Source of the DNA: JBLHGU01 sp047615875
Lineage (GTDB): Bacteria; Pseudomonadota; Gammaproteobacteria; Arenicellales; CAJQKF01
NCBI GenBank assembly: GCA_047615875.1
Contig: JBLHGU010000265.1
Coordinates: 1 to 6,908, forward strand
Direction of reading: 5' to 3'
DNA length: 6,908 bases
Shown here piece by piece: positions 1-6,028 of this stretch (the first letter of the stretch is position 1; the number at the start of each line of letters is the position of its first letter). Below the pieces are notes generated by a model, which saw nothing but the letters and a program-made list of their open reading frames with translations, ran no database searches and had not been told where the DNA came from. A program made the translations under genes and the position numbers.

Positions 1-1
1 G

Positions 2-97
2 AGCACATTCCCCGAGTTATTGTCAAATTTGGTGTATGGAGATATGGAATCAAGCGGCGTATCTGATCGTTTGAAGTTATCTCGATTCCGTCTTTAA
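2..97 (+). other. Possible 3' end of an upstream gene (partial)
   Basis: The left edge of the window is open in two plus-strand frames. The frame starting at base 2 reads 31 codons to a TAA at 95-97, with an acidic and hydrophobic mix and a basic tail (KLSRFRL) that looks like an ordinary protein C-terminus. The frame starting at base 1 reads 21 codons to a TGA at 64-66 and is strongly basic. I recognise no family in either and cannot decide between them. The next convincing gene begins about 150-190 bases later on the same strand, so this could be the end of a co-directional neighbour. Confidence 0.25.
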
Positions 98-232
98 ATT
101 GAATGTTTTGCAACTCCAAATCAATCAGATACACCGTTTTTCTTCAACTCCTCATGCACCAGTTTCGGTTATAGCTCCATCTTCTGAAGGGATATATTTT
201 GGACTAGTAGATACTTCTTGATTTTGGGAAAT

Positions 233-343
233 GGGGTGTTTATGCTTCCTACAATCAATCTTTTGAGTCGGCGGTCATTATTTCTTTGTATTCATTCCCA
301 GAACATTTCCCGGCTGTGGCGGTTTCCTTCCTCGAGGGCATGA
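233..343 (+). other. Probable true start (ATG242) of the transferase-propeller gene, out of frame by one base
   Basis: ATG at 242-244 is preceded by GGGG at 233-236, a reasonable Shine-Dalgarno with five-base spacing. It reads MLPTINLL and then runs into a TGA at 341-343. If one T is added to the run at 261-264, or the ribosome slips back one base there, the reading becomes MLPTINL followed by FESAVIISLYSF, joining the 703-residue frame without a break and supplying the hydrophobic first strand expected of a GT-A domain. Either the gene carries a recent frameshift, the base call is wrong, or slippage occurs on the T run. The sequence alone cannot separate these. Confidence 0.4.
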
Positions 344-2397
344 AGTCAGACCACGGAAGCGAGATAGAGGCGGTTCGGCAATCCAGCTTTCGCGTGAATG
401 AAATAAAAAATCCGCTATCCCGGCGAAATGCGATAAGCGTAGCCCTGAACGCACCACTGAAATACAACAATCTGGGCGAAGACCAGGACCTGATCCGCAG
501 TTGGCACAGCAAATACGTGGAAAACTTGCTCAGAAATCTTGAGGAGTTTCCAGAGCTTTTTGACACCTCGAAATGGAAAGTAAAGCTCTATACCCATGGC
601 GAGTCGCTTGAGATTCTGGCGCCGGGGTTGATCAAGGAACTGCAAGGATTCGATTTCTTGGAGATTCACTGCATGGCGCACGACAGCCCGCTACTAAGCC
701 CTGGGACGTTATGGAGGTTTCTGAGCCTTAGTGATCAGACACTCGAACAGCTCCTTATCCTTGATATTGACGAGAGCTGGCAAAACGATGTCGATCATTG
801 GTACCGGCTTCTGGCCGACAACCAGCAACCGCTGACCCGAGCCCACCATATCCCAAGGAAAGGATTCTGGCTCAACCTGATGAATCCATGGGGCATTGTG
901 GGTGGAAAAGCTTACAACTACCTCCCGCTCATGGCCAGCAAGGTCATGGCCCGACCCGCTTTGCTGGGATTGCGCAGCGTGGATTTTCTGATGTCCGCCT
1001 ACATTGTGCTGCGAAAACAAAGAGTGGCCAACGGATTCCCGTGCACGCAGGTTGCCGATGATGAACCGATCACACCCCATAATTCTCCCTATCACGGAAT
1101 GCCCTATGGATTTGGCAACCACTGGAACGGATACTGCTTTGACGAGCGCTTTTTGGCACACGTTGTCTTTCACCATGCTGTTAAAATGGGAGGACTGTGC
1201 ACCTTCTGCCTGGACCGCTTCCGGGTCGATGATCTGCCGACTTATCTCCAAAAATACAATCTTCAGGATTTCCTCTCTGACTACGAGTATGTTCAATCAA
1301 CGTCGCCTAGCAACACCATCATTCATCGGGGATCAAGTGTACACTTCTTGACATCACCACCCATCAGCGAAAGTGATATCGAAGCAGTTGTCCCTGAACC
1401 ATCATTCATTGCGGTCAGGCCAATTGGCGATCTGAGCTTGCCGGGGGAAGTTCGCGGCATTATTCCGGATATCAGCTTCCACCCCTCAGGCAAGATGTTT
1501 GCGGTCACGACCTGGGCGGACAACCGAATCTTGATTTACGGATTTGCGAACGCTCCACCGGTTCTCAGGCAGGTCATTGAGGGCGACGTTGTCGGTTTCA
1601 AAAATGCGCATTCGATCGCTTTTACACCATCCGCTGACAGGATGATTGTCAACAGCTACCGGGACAATTCATTTGTCGTGTTCGACGTAGATACGGTAGA
1701 TTTTTCCGTAGACCCAATACCCGCGCAAATTTTCGAGACTCCTGGCGCACTGCAAACATCATATCCGCACAGTATGGACATTACTCAGGATGGCAAGTAC
1801 CTGGCCTGTGTGTACTGTGATGGTGACAGGGGATTCAACAAGATTGTCATCTACCGGCTTGATCGGAACCAATCCAGGTACGATTTTGGCGTCGTGGCGG
1901 TTCTCGAAGGGGAGCATTTCGAATACGCGAATCCAAAGGGCATTGCCTTCACGCCCGATAACCGGGGGATACTGGTTACGTTGTCAGACACCAACAACCT
2001 GGTTCTCTATGACTTCGATCCCGAATCCGCTCAGCTGGACGCCGACCCGCGGCAAATCCTGCGAAACCCGGAAAGCAGGCTTGCTCACCCCGAAGACATT
2101 AGTTTTTCTGCGTGCGAATCCTACTTCATGGTGAGCAACGCGGGAGAAAACAACATCGGCATCTACGGTTACGATCAACAACAACGGCGAATCATCAATA
2201 TCGAACCGGTATTCAATTTTGGCCAACCAGAGGTCGCGTTGAATTATCCCCACGGCCTCGATATTTCGCCTGACGGTCGAATTCTCGCAGTCACCGACTA
2301 CGGATACTATGCGGAGAGCCAACAGATCGTAAATCCGCTTGATCAGCCCGCCAAGGTGGCATTTTACGAGATCAGTCACCAGACGGAACCGGTCTAG
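286..2397 (+). CDS. Glycosyltransferase-like domain fused to a six-blade beta-propeller
   Basis: The 703-residue reading frame is a two-domain protein. Residues ~1-345 resemble a GT-A-fold glycosyltransferase group: an N-terminal strand, a KLYTHGES strand near 100-107, GTLWRFLSLSD at 140-150, LLILDIDESW at 156-165 with an Asp-x-Asp at 160-162 (a likely metal/nucleotide-sugar site), and NPWGIVGGKAYN near 200-211. Residues ~380-697 hold six repeats of the form P-x-x-(I/L)-x-(F/I)-(S/T)-P-x-x-x-x-(A/V)-V...(I/V)-x-x-(Y/F), beginning near 394, 441, 494, 550, 602 and 655. This is a YVTN/WD40-like propeller, probably for binding or scaffolding. I see no transmembrane segment. The sugar donor and acceptor are unknown. 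The start is unusual: 286 is TTG with no nearby Shine-Dalgarno, ATG340 would cut into the domain, and no ATG lies in frame after the TAG at 208-210. A better N-terminus begins at ATG242 in the -1-related frame (separate entry). The domain assignment is from memory of family motifs; I am fairly sure of the propeller and less sure of the transferase. Confidence 0.75.
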   Translation: MYSFPEHFPAVAVSFLEGMKSDHGSEIEAVRQSSFRVNEIKNPLSRRNAISVALNAPLKYNNLGEDQDLIRSWHSKYVENLLRNLEEFPELFDTSKWKVKLYTHGESLEILAPGLIKELQGFDFLEIHCMAHDSPLLSPGTLWRFLSLSDQTLEQLLILDIDESWQNDVDHWYRLLADNQQPLTRAHHIPRKGFWLNLMNPWGIVGGKAYNYLPLMASKVMARPALLGLRSVDFLMSAYIVLRKQRVANGFPCTQVADDEPITPHNSPYHGMPYGFGNHWNGYCFDERFLAHVVFHHAVKMGGLCTFCLDRFRVDDLPTYLQKYNLQDFLSDYEYVQSTSPSNTIIHRGSSVHFLTSPPISESDIEAVVPEPSFIAVRPIGDLSLPGEVRGIIPDISFHPSGKMFAVTTWADNRILIYGFANAPPVLRQVIEGDVVGFKNAHSIAFTPSADRMIVNSYRDNSFVVFDVDTVDFSVDPIPAQIFETPGALQTSYPHSMDITQDGKYLACVYCDGDRGFNKIVIYRLDRNQSRYDFGVVAVLEGEHFEYANPKGIAFTPDNRGILVTLSDTNNLVLYDFDPESAQLDADPRQILRNPESRLAHPEDISFSACESYFMVSNAGENNIGIYGYDQQQRRIINIEPVFNFGQPEVALNYPHGLDISPDGRILAVTDYGYYAESQQIVNPLDQPAKVAFYEISHQTEPV

Positions 2398-2771
2398 ATT
2401 AGACATCAATCCACACGGACTCCGTTTGAGCCAGCTGTAATCTTCTTGCAAAACGGTACCCAATAGCCGAAATTAATTTAACTAATTAGCGCAGTAGGTT
2501 TTATCTTATCCGGCAACCCCAGCGGGTTAAGGGCTGACTTCGTATGTCCGTTTAGAGTTATTCTTAAGGCATAGCCAAACGTCAACCTATGACCGCTCAG
2601 ACTATACACCTGCCGGTCATGAAGTCCAGGAACTCGAAATCGTTGTGCACCGCATCAATCCGTCGCTTCATTGCCGATTAGAGACAATCCACTAAACTCC
2701 AACCTGTCTCTGATTTGCCCTTTTCAGCCAGTTGAAAACAGTAGCTCTCTCGGAATAACAGCCTTTTTAGA
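2398..2771. other. Gene-poor stretch between convergent genes
   Basis: These 374 bases separate the end of the plus-strand transferase-propeller gene from the end of the minus-strand TMEM65-like gene. I find no credible gene. A short hairpin AACCC/GGGTT (2515-2528) has no following T run. The inverted pair AGAGACA at 2680-2686 and TGTCTCT at 2705-2711 forms a perfect 7-bp dyad inside a segment that recurs in diverged form near 4561. A 24-codon minus-strand frame (2597-2671) is too short to support. The stretch could be the worn remnant of a mobile element, but I cannot name one. Confidence 0.4.
2671..2709 (+). repeat. Diverged direct repeat, copy A
   Basis: This segment aligns with 4561-4598 in the same orientation. 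Both begin TTGCC, share TTAGAGACA at positions 8-16, then TC, and later a TCCAA..CTG block, allowing one single-base gap. Roughly three quarters of the positions are identical by hand count. The two copies bracket the nhaA-TMEM65 pair. Copy A also contains the left arm and most of the right arm of a 7-bp dyad (AGAGACA/TGTCTCT). I do not recognise the element. An integron attC was considered and not supported. Confidence 0.5.
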
Positions 2772-3107
2772 TCAAAGAAAAAATAGTGGGAACATTCCGA
2801 TCAAACAACCAATTATTATTCCCATAGTTTCCGCTGCAATAATTTGATTTTTAGTTAGGCTATCATCTTCAACAGGCGGTAGCTTAATATGCACTATTTT
2901 TTCAACCCAACGACCAGAAAGAATACCAACGGCATCTGATAGCGTATTTCCTAACCCCGCTGCGAATAAGGTATTAGTAATACCCATTGAAACCAATCCA
3001 GCATCAATTCTATCGCCGAATACAATCATTAGAAAATTATCAATAAACCCAAATACGATAAAGGCTATTGCGATAGATATAATCCGCTTTAGTGTTTTTT
3101 TGAGCAT
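2772..3107 (-). CDS. Bacterial TMEM65-family small membrane protein
   Basis: This 111-residue protein has a basic N-terminus (MLKKTLKR), three predicted membrane segments (about 9-30, 38-61 and 93-110) and a short polar stretch between the last two (KLPPVEDDSLTKNQ). Three motifs match the conserved core of eukaryotic TMEM65 as I recall it: GFIDNFLMI at 20-28, AAGLGNTLSDAVG at 49-61, and GIIIGCLIGMFPLFF at 96-110. Animal TMEM65 is a mitochondrial inner-membrane protein recently linked to Na+-dependent Ca2+ efflux; the bacterial members have no assigned function that I know of. The length fits the TMEM65 domain without the mitochondrial targeting region. The gene starts 38 bases after the nhaA stop on the same strand, so co-transcription is likely, and its ATG at 3105-3107 lacks a strong Shine-Dalgarno, consistent with some dependence on upstream translation. 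Transport of Na+, Ca2+ or another cation in the cytoplasmic membrane is inference from the family and neighbour. Confidence 0.8.
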   Translation of the reverse strand: MLKKTLKRIISIAIAFIVFGFIDNFLMIVFGDRIDAGLVSMGITNTLFAAGLGNTLSDAVGILSGRWVEKIVHIKLPPVEDDSLTKNQIIAAETMGIIIGCLIGMFPLFFL

Positions 3108-3145
3108 TTAATGACCATATTTCTTGTAAGGAGTTACTTATATTT

Positions 3146-4345
3146 CTAAGTGGGGATGGTCGCTTTTTCGGGGTCAAGACACCTGCGCAATACTACGTAA
3201 CCCACTAAACCTGAAGCTAAAGAACCTAATATGATGCCTAGTCTTTCATCAAACAAAAGATTGACCCCTGTTTCCTCAAAAGCTAGTGACCCTATAAACA
3301 GACTCATAGTAAACCCAACGCCACAAAGTGCAGCGGCTCCATAAAGTGAAGTCAAGTTCATTCTGTCTGGCAACTTCGTTAAATTGAGTTTAATAGCTAA
3401 CCAGCAAAATCCAAAAACACCAATTTGTTTACCTATAAATAAACCTAGAGCAATCCCTATTGGTACGCTATGAGAAAGCTGTTCTAATCCAATTTCCTTT
3501 AAGCTGATGCCAGCATTACAGAAAGCAAAGACGGGTAAGACAAAGAACGCAACAATTGAGTGCAAATCGTGCTCGATTGATTTTAATGGTGAGTGATTGG
3601 GGTCAGCTTTACTTCTGATCGGAATAAATATCGCAAGGAGGATCCCCGCAAGTGTTGCATGAACACCTGACTTGAGCATAGCAACCCACATAATGCTTCC
3701 AACCAGAAAATAAGGACTTTTATACACAACATTCAATCTGTTCAATACGGCTAATATTGGCAAACAAGCTGCGACTACGATTAGCCCAGTTATTGAAATT
3801 TTAGATGTATAAAATAGCGCGATAGCAACAATCGCCCCAATGTCATCGAATATAGCGAGCGATGTTATAAATATTTTTACCGACTTTGGTACTCGAGAAC
3901 CGACCAAGGCCAATATGCCAAGTGCAAAAGCTATATCGGTCGCTGCGGGTATAGCCCACCCTTTTGCAGCAATAGAATCATGGCCATTAAAATACAGGTA
4001 TATAAGTGCTGGAATCAGCATGCCACCAACAGCGCCAACACCGGGCAATATGATATTCCGTTTGTCTGAAAGCTCTCCTTCAACTACCTCTCGCTTCAAC
4101 TCAAGCCCAACGAGGAAAAAGAATATAGCCATGAGGCCATCATTAACCCAAAGTAACAAGGGTTTCGCTATTTCTAAATTTCCTATGCGCATTTCTACTG
4201 GGGTAGAAAGAAATAGCTGGTAATAGGGCGCTAAAAATGAATTTGAAAAACCCAGCGCCAAAAGTGCCGAGAACATTAAAATAATGCCACTTGCCGCCTC
4301 AAGTTTTAAAAATACGGCAATAAAAGTGCCACGCCCAAGTCGCAT
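3146..4345 (-). CDS. nhaA: Na+/H+ antiporter NhaA
   Basis: This 399-residue polytopic membrane protein exchanges internal Na+ (or Li+) for external protons, which serves sodium and alkaline-pH tolerance. It is full length compared with the 388-residue E. coli NhaA. The key residues are present: AATDIAFALG with Asp137 (E. coli D133), AIFDDIG with Asp167-Asp168 (E. coli D163-D164, the ion-binding pair), and FIGKQIG with Lys306 (E. coli K300). LWVNDGLMAIFFFLVGLELKRE at about 65-86 and the C-terminal AALCGVGFTMSLFIG are also hallmark segments. The ATG at 4343-4345 places the F-L-K-L-E-A-A-S-G segment near residue 12, as usual for the family, although no clear Shine-Dalgarno precedes it. It is the first gene of a likely two-gene transcript with the TMEM65-like gene. 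Two perfect dyads upstream suggest regulation. No nhaR-type regulator gene lies in the window. Confidence 0.97.
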   Translation of the reverse strand: MRLGRGTFIAVFLKLEAASGIILMFSALLALGFSNSFLAPYYQLFLSTPVEMRIGNLEIAKPLLLWVNDGLMAIFFFLVGLELKREVVEGELSDKRNIILPGVGAVGGMLIPALIYLYFNGHDSIAAKGWAIPAATDIAFALGILALVGSRVPKSVKIFITSLAIFDDIGAIVAIALFYTSKISITGLIVVAACLPILAVLNRLNVVYKSPYFLVGSIMWVAMLKSGVHATLAGILLAIFIPIRSKADPNHSPLKSIEHDLHSIVAFFVLPVFAFCNAGISLKEIGLEQLSHSVPIGIALGLFIGKQIGVFGFCWLAIKLNLTKLPDRMNLTSLYGAAALCGVGFTMSLFIGSLAFEETGVNLLFDERLGIILGSLASGLVGYVVLRRCLDPEKATIPT

Positions 4346-4405
4346 ATTTACGTTACATCAGTGAAAGAATTTTCTATGTGGTACCAGAAAAAGCAAACAC
4401 AACTA

Positions 4406-4435
4406 CTTATCTTAGATAAGACCTAAACATTAGGT
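4406..4435. promoter_or_regulatory. Two adjacent perfect dyads upstream of nhaA (possible operators)
   Basis: CTTATC-TTA-GATAAG (4406-4420) is followed without a gap by ACCTAA-ACA-TTAGGT (4421-4435). Each is a perfect 6-bp inverted repeat around a three-base centre, together filling 30 bp and ending about 60 bp before the nhaA ATG. The first contains a T-N11-A dyad at 4407-4419, the core form bound by LysR-type regulators, the family of NhaR, which activates nhaA in E. coli. The second does not fit T-N11-A. They could be operators for a regulator encoded elsewhere, or paired hairpins in the nhaA leader RNA. The symmetry is seen directly; the role is inferred. Confidence 0.45.
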
Positions 4436-4560
4436 AATGACAAATGAAACTCGAACAGTGTGAAGATCCGCTAAGACGTAACTAGCTAGATGATAATTAA
4501 TCGACTGTCCCAAATGAGTATGGAACTGCCTGATTGATTTGTAAAGTGACCGGCAGAAAG

Positions 4561-4598
4561 TTGCCCGTTAGAGACACTCGATTAGTTCCAATCTGACT
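4561..4598 (+). repeat. Diverged direct repeat, copy B
   Basis: This segment matches copy A at 2671-2709 in the same orientation, sharing TTGCC, TTAGAGACA and TCCAA..CTG at matching spacing apart from one base. It lies between the methyltransferase stop and nhaA, about 1.9 kb from copy A, so the nhaA-TMEM65 pair is enclosed. Unlike copy A it lacks the full right arm of the AGAGACA dyad. Confidence 0.5.
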
Positions 4599-4615
4599 AA
4601 AACTTGCAGCTGACT

Positions 4616-4631
4616 GGGGCAATAACGCCCC
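4616..4631 (-). terminator. Weak hairpin after the methyltransferase gene
   Basis: GGGGC (4616-4620) and GCCCC (4627-4631) form a 5-bp all-GC stem with a six-base loop, starting 18 bases downstream of the methyltransferase stop on the minus strand. No T run follows it on that strand, so intrinsic termination would be weak. It may instead be an mRNA 3'-end hairpin. Confidence 0.25.
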
Positions 4632-4649
4632 ATTATTCTAAGAACAATA

Positions 4650-5462
4650 CTAGCGCTTTACAGCATCAAAAAAAATCGCCTGTAATGGCATTCTGTCTCC
4701 TAGAGACTTGTGAATTGCCACTTGAACCGCATCCCGCACTTCCTCAGGATTTCCATGACGGTTTATGATTTCTTCATAAACCGGATTCCCGAAAACAATT
4801 CCCTGTGCAAAATCAGGTGCTGAGGGAATATTTGACACAATTTCCTTTGAATTAACAGTAACATTTTCAAATCCAGCGGCTATAACAGCATCGCTTATTA
4901 AGTCAATATCATGATAGCCAAACGGAACCCGATAGAACCCTGGCGGATCGTCGGGGAAAAACTCTGCTATTACGTTATGTGCGATTTCAGCATAGGGGTT
5001 TTTCTCCCACGACCCCCAAACATTGAACACGTAGTGACCGCCAGATTTTAATGCGCGCAGTACCTCAGAATACGATTTTTCCTTATCAGGAAAAAACATG
5101 ATTCCAAACTGGCAGACAATTACATCAAACGATTCATCATCAAACATCAGGTTGCAGGCATCAACTGTTTCAAACTTGACTAGTTCATCAGAATTGAATT
5201 TATTCTTTGCTACTTCCAGCATGGGAGCATTCAGATCTGAGGCAAGAATTGTGCAATCCGTCGGTAATGAGTTTCTTAATCGACGCGTCACAATTCCGGT
5301 CCCCGCCGCCAACTCCAGAACTGAACCGGGATTGAGATCACCAACCATTGAAGTTAATTCATCCGCATAATCGAAAAATATTCTCGGTCCAAGACCCGTA
5401 TCATAGTTTTCTGGAATGTTTCCGATGAATCGTGAAGATTGATTAGTCATAGTGGGTTCCAT
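4650..5462 (-). CDS. Class I SAM-dependent methyltransferase
   Basis: This 270-residue protein has the standard Rossmann-fold methyltransferase order. The N-terminal FIGNIPENYDTGLGPRIF (12-29) is a common lead-in of the Methyltransf_11/25 type. Motif I is VLELAAGTG at 48-56, which binds S-adenosylmethionine. An acidic residue follows at Asp76 (ASDLNAPM), then Asp101 (TVDACNL), and FDVIVCQFGIMFFPD at 112-126 forms the post-II/III region. The C-terminal part (about 150-270) carries a variable substrate cap. No membrane segment is seen. The methylated substrate cannot be told from sequence; small molecules, lipids or quinone-like compounds are all possible for this broad family. Two starts are possible, ATG at 5460-5462 and ATG at 5448-5450; neither has a strong Shine-Dalgarno, and the second drops only four residues. 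The gene is in the same orientation as nhaA but separated by about 300 bases, so it is probably transcribed separately. A group II intron has inserted 86 bases upstream, pointing the other way. Confidence 0.9.
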   Translation of the reverse strand: MEPTMTNQSSRFIGNIPENYDTGLGPRIFFDYADELTSMVGDLNPGSVLELAAGTGIVTRRLRNSLPTDCTILASDLNAPMLEVAKNKFNSDELVKFETVDACNLMFDDESFDVIVCQFGIMFFPDKEKSYSEVLRALKSGGHYVFNVWGSWEKNPYAEIAHNVIAEFFPDDPPGFYRVPFGYHDIDLISDAVIAAGFENVTVNSKEIVSNIPSAPDFAQGIVFGNPVYEEIINRHGNPEEVRDAVQVAIHKSLGDRMPLQAIFFDAVKR

Positions 5463-5485
5463 AATAGAAGGAGTCGGGAGATACT

Positions 5486-5515
5486 TAATGAGCGTTTGAT
5501 GACTCAGGAAGTCAA
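5486..5515 (-). promoter_or_regulatory. Candidate sigma70 promoter for the methyltransferase gene
   Basis: On the minus strand, TTGACT (5510-5515) is a near-consensus -35 box. After an 18-base spacer comes TCATTA (5486-5491), a poor -10 box. It lies about 25-55 bases before the first methyltransferase ATG. If real, the intron insertion at 5549 left the promoter intact. The weak -10 keeps confidence low. Confidence 0.25.
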
Positions 5516-5548
5516 TTCATAGAATATCTGTTCTGAGTATGTCAGAGA

Positions 5549-6028
5549 GTGCGCCACGATAACCCAATTAATCTGGAGGGTAAAGATGATTGAAGTTTGA
5601 ACTGCACAATAGATGAGGGTAGGCCCCTCGATATCGGCGTACAGGCGCTGGTATCAAACCACCTCAAGCTGCATTGGTAAAGAGCCCTTGTGGTGAGCGT
5701 TGAGGGAAAAGGTGGTGCAAGACACCATCAGGTATGGATTTGAAAGACGAATGAAAATGAACTACTGATGACGTGTCGTAAATACAAGATGATGTCAAAA
5801 CCGGCGGGTGCTCTGCGTGTCGGGATAAGTGTGGACAAGGCCTGTTGATGGGCTACATGGCATCCGGTATGGAGGTAGCGTGATTCGAATCTGGGCTAAT
5901 GTGCGGAACGTGGGAACCTGTCGTTGTAATGTTAAGGGAGAACCGAGAGCGGATAACACCGTGATTGGGAGAGTACCGAAGTGCAGCACAGGGGCGGAGT
6001 TGTTCGTAGTAGTGTTGAAGGTGCTGTA
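5549..6028 (+). ncRNA. Group II intron 1 ribozyme, 5' portion (domains I-III)
   Basis: This stretch has no plausible protein but many short helices, for example ACCC (5562-5565) with GGGT (5578-5581), and GAGGG with CCCTC around 5614-5628. Its first 130 bases match the 5' end of the nested intron: GTGNGCCACGA at the first base, AGATGAGGGTRGGCCCCTCG at 5611-5630 versus 6840-6859, and TCAAACCACC at 5654 versus 6883, with nearly equal spacing. Conserved blocks at fixed spacing in two different insertions indicate conserved RNA structure. Exact domain limits and exon-binding sites were not resolved by eye. Confidence 0.75.
5611..5675 (+). repeat. Conserved intron domain I block (shared with 6840-6908)
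   Basis: The 20 bases at 5611-5630 match 6840-6859 with a single A/G difference. The later blocks TCAAACCACC and AAGCTGC..YGGTA follow at identical spacing. The block starts 62 bases into intron 1 and 57 bases into intron 2. This is homology between related intron RNAs rather than a simple tandem repeat. Confidence 0.8.

Larger units (their letters stand above)
4346..4649. other. Upstream region of nhaA / downstream region of the methyltransferase gene
   Basis: This 304-base stretch has no convincing gene. It holds the second copy of the diverged direct repeat, a GGGGC/GCCCC hairpin just past the methyltransferase stop, the octamer palindrome CTAGCTAG near 4483, and two tandem dyads nearer nhaA. 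It is long enough for a structured leader. Cation-sensing riboswitches are known in front of some nhaA genes, but I could not recognise one here by eye. Confidence 0.4.

Noticed and set aside
709..1296. Long minus-strand reading frame inside the transferase-propeller gene, and similar frames elsewhere
   Set aside because: These are shadows of strongly supported genes on the opposite strand or other frames; their products show no recognisable motifs.
2515..2528. Possible terminator hairpin AACCC/GGGTT after the transferase-propeller gene
   Set aside because: Five-bp stem only, about 120 bases past the stop codon, with no T run after it.
2597..2671. 24-codon minus-strand ORF (MKRRIDAVHNDFEFLDFM...)
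   Set aside because: It looks protein-like but is very short, has no ribosome-binding site and has no recognised family. It overlaps the diverged repeat only at its first base. Not enough to call a gene.
4561..4640. Integron attC sites at the two diverged repeats
   Set aside because: Gene direction and spacing would suit cassettes, but I could not find paired RYYYAAC and GTTRRRY core sites in the right arrangement in either copy (GTTAGAG breaks the pattern), and no integrase is in the window.
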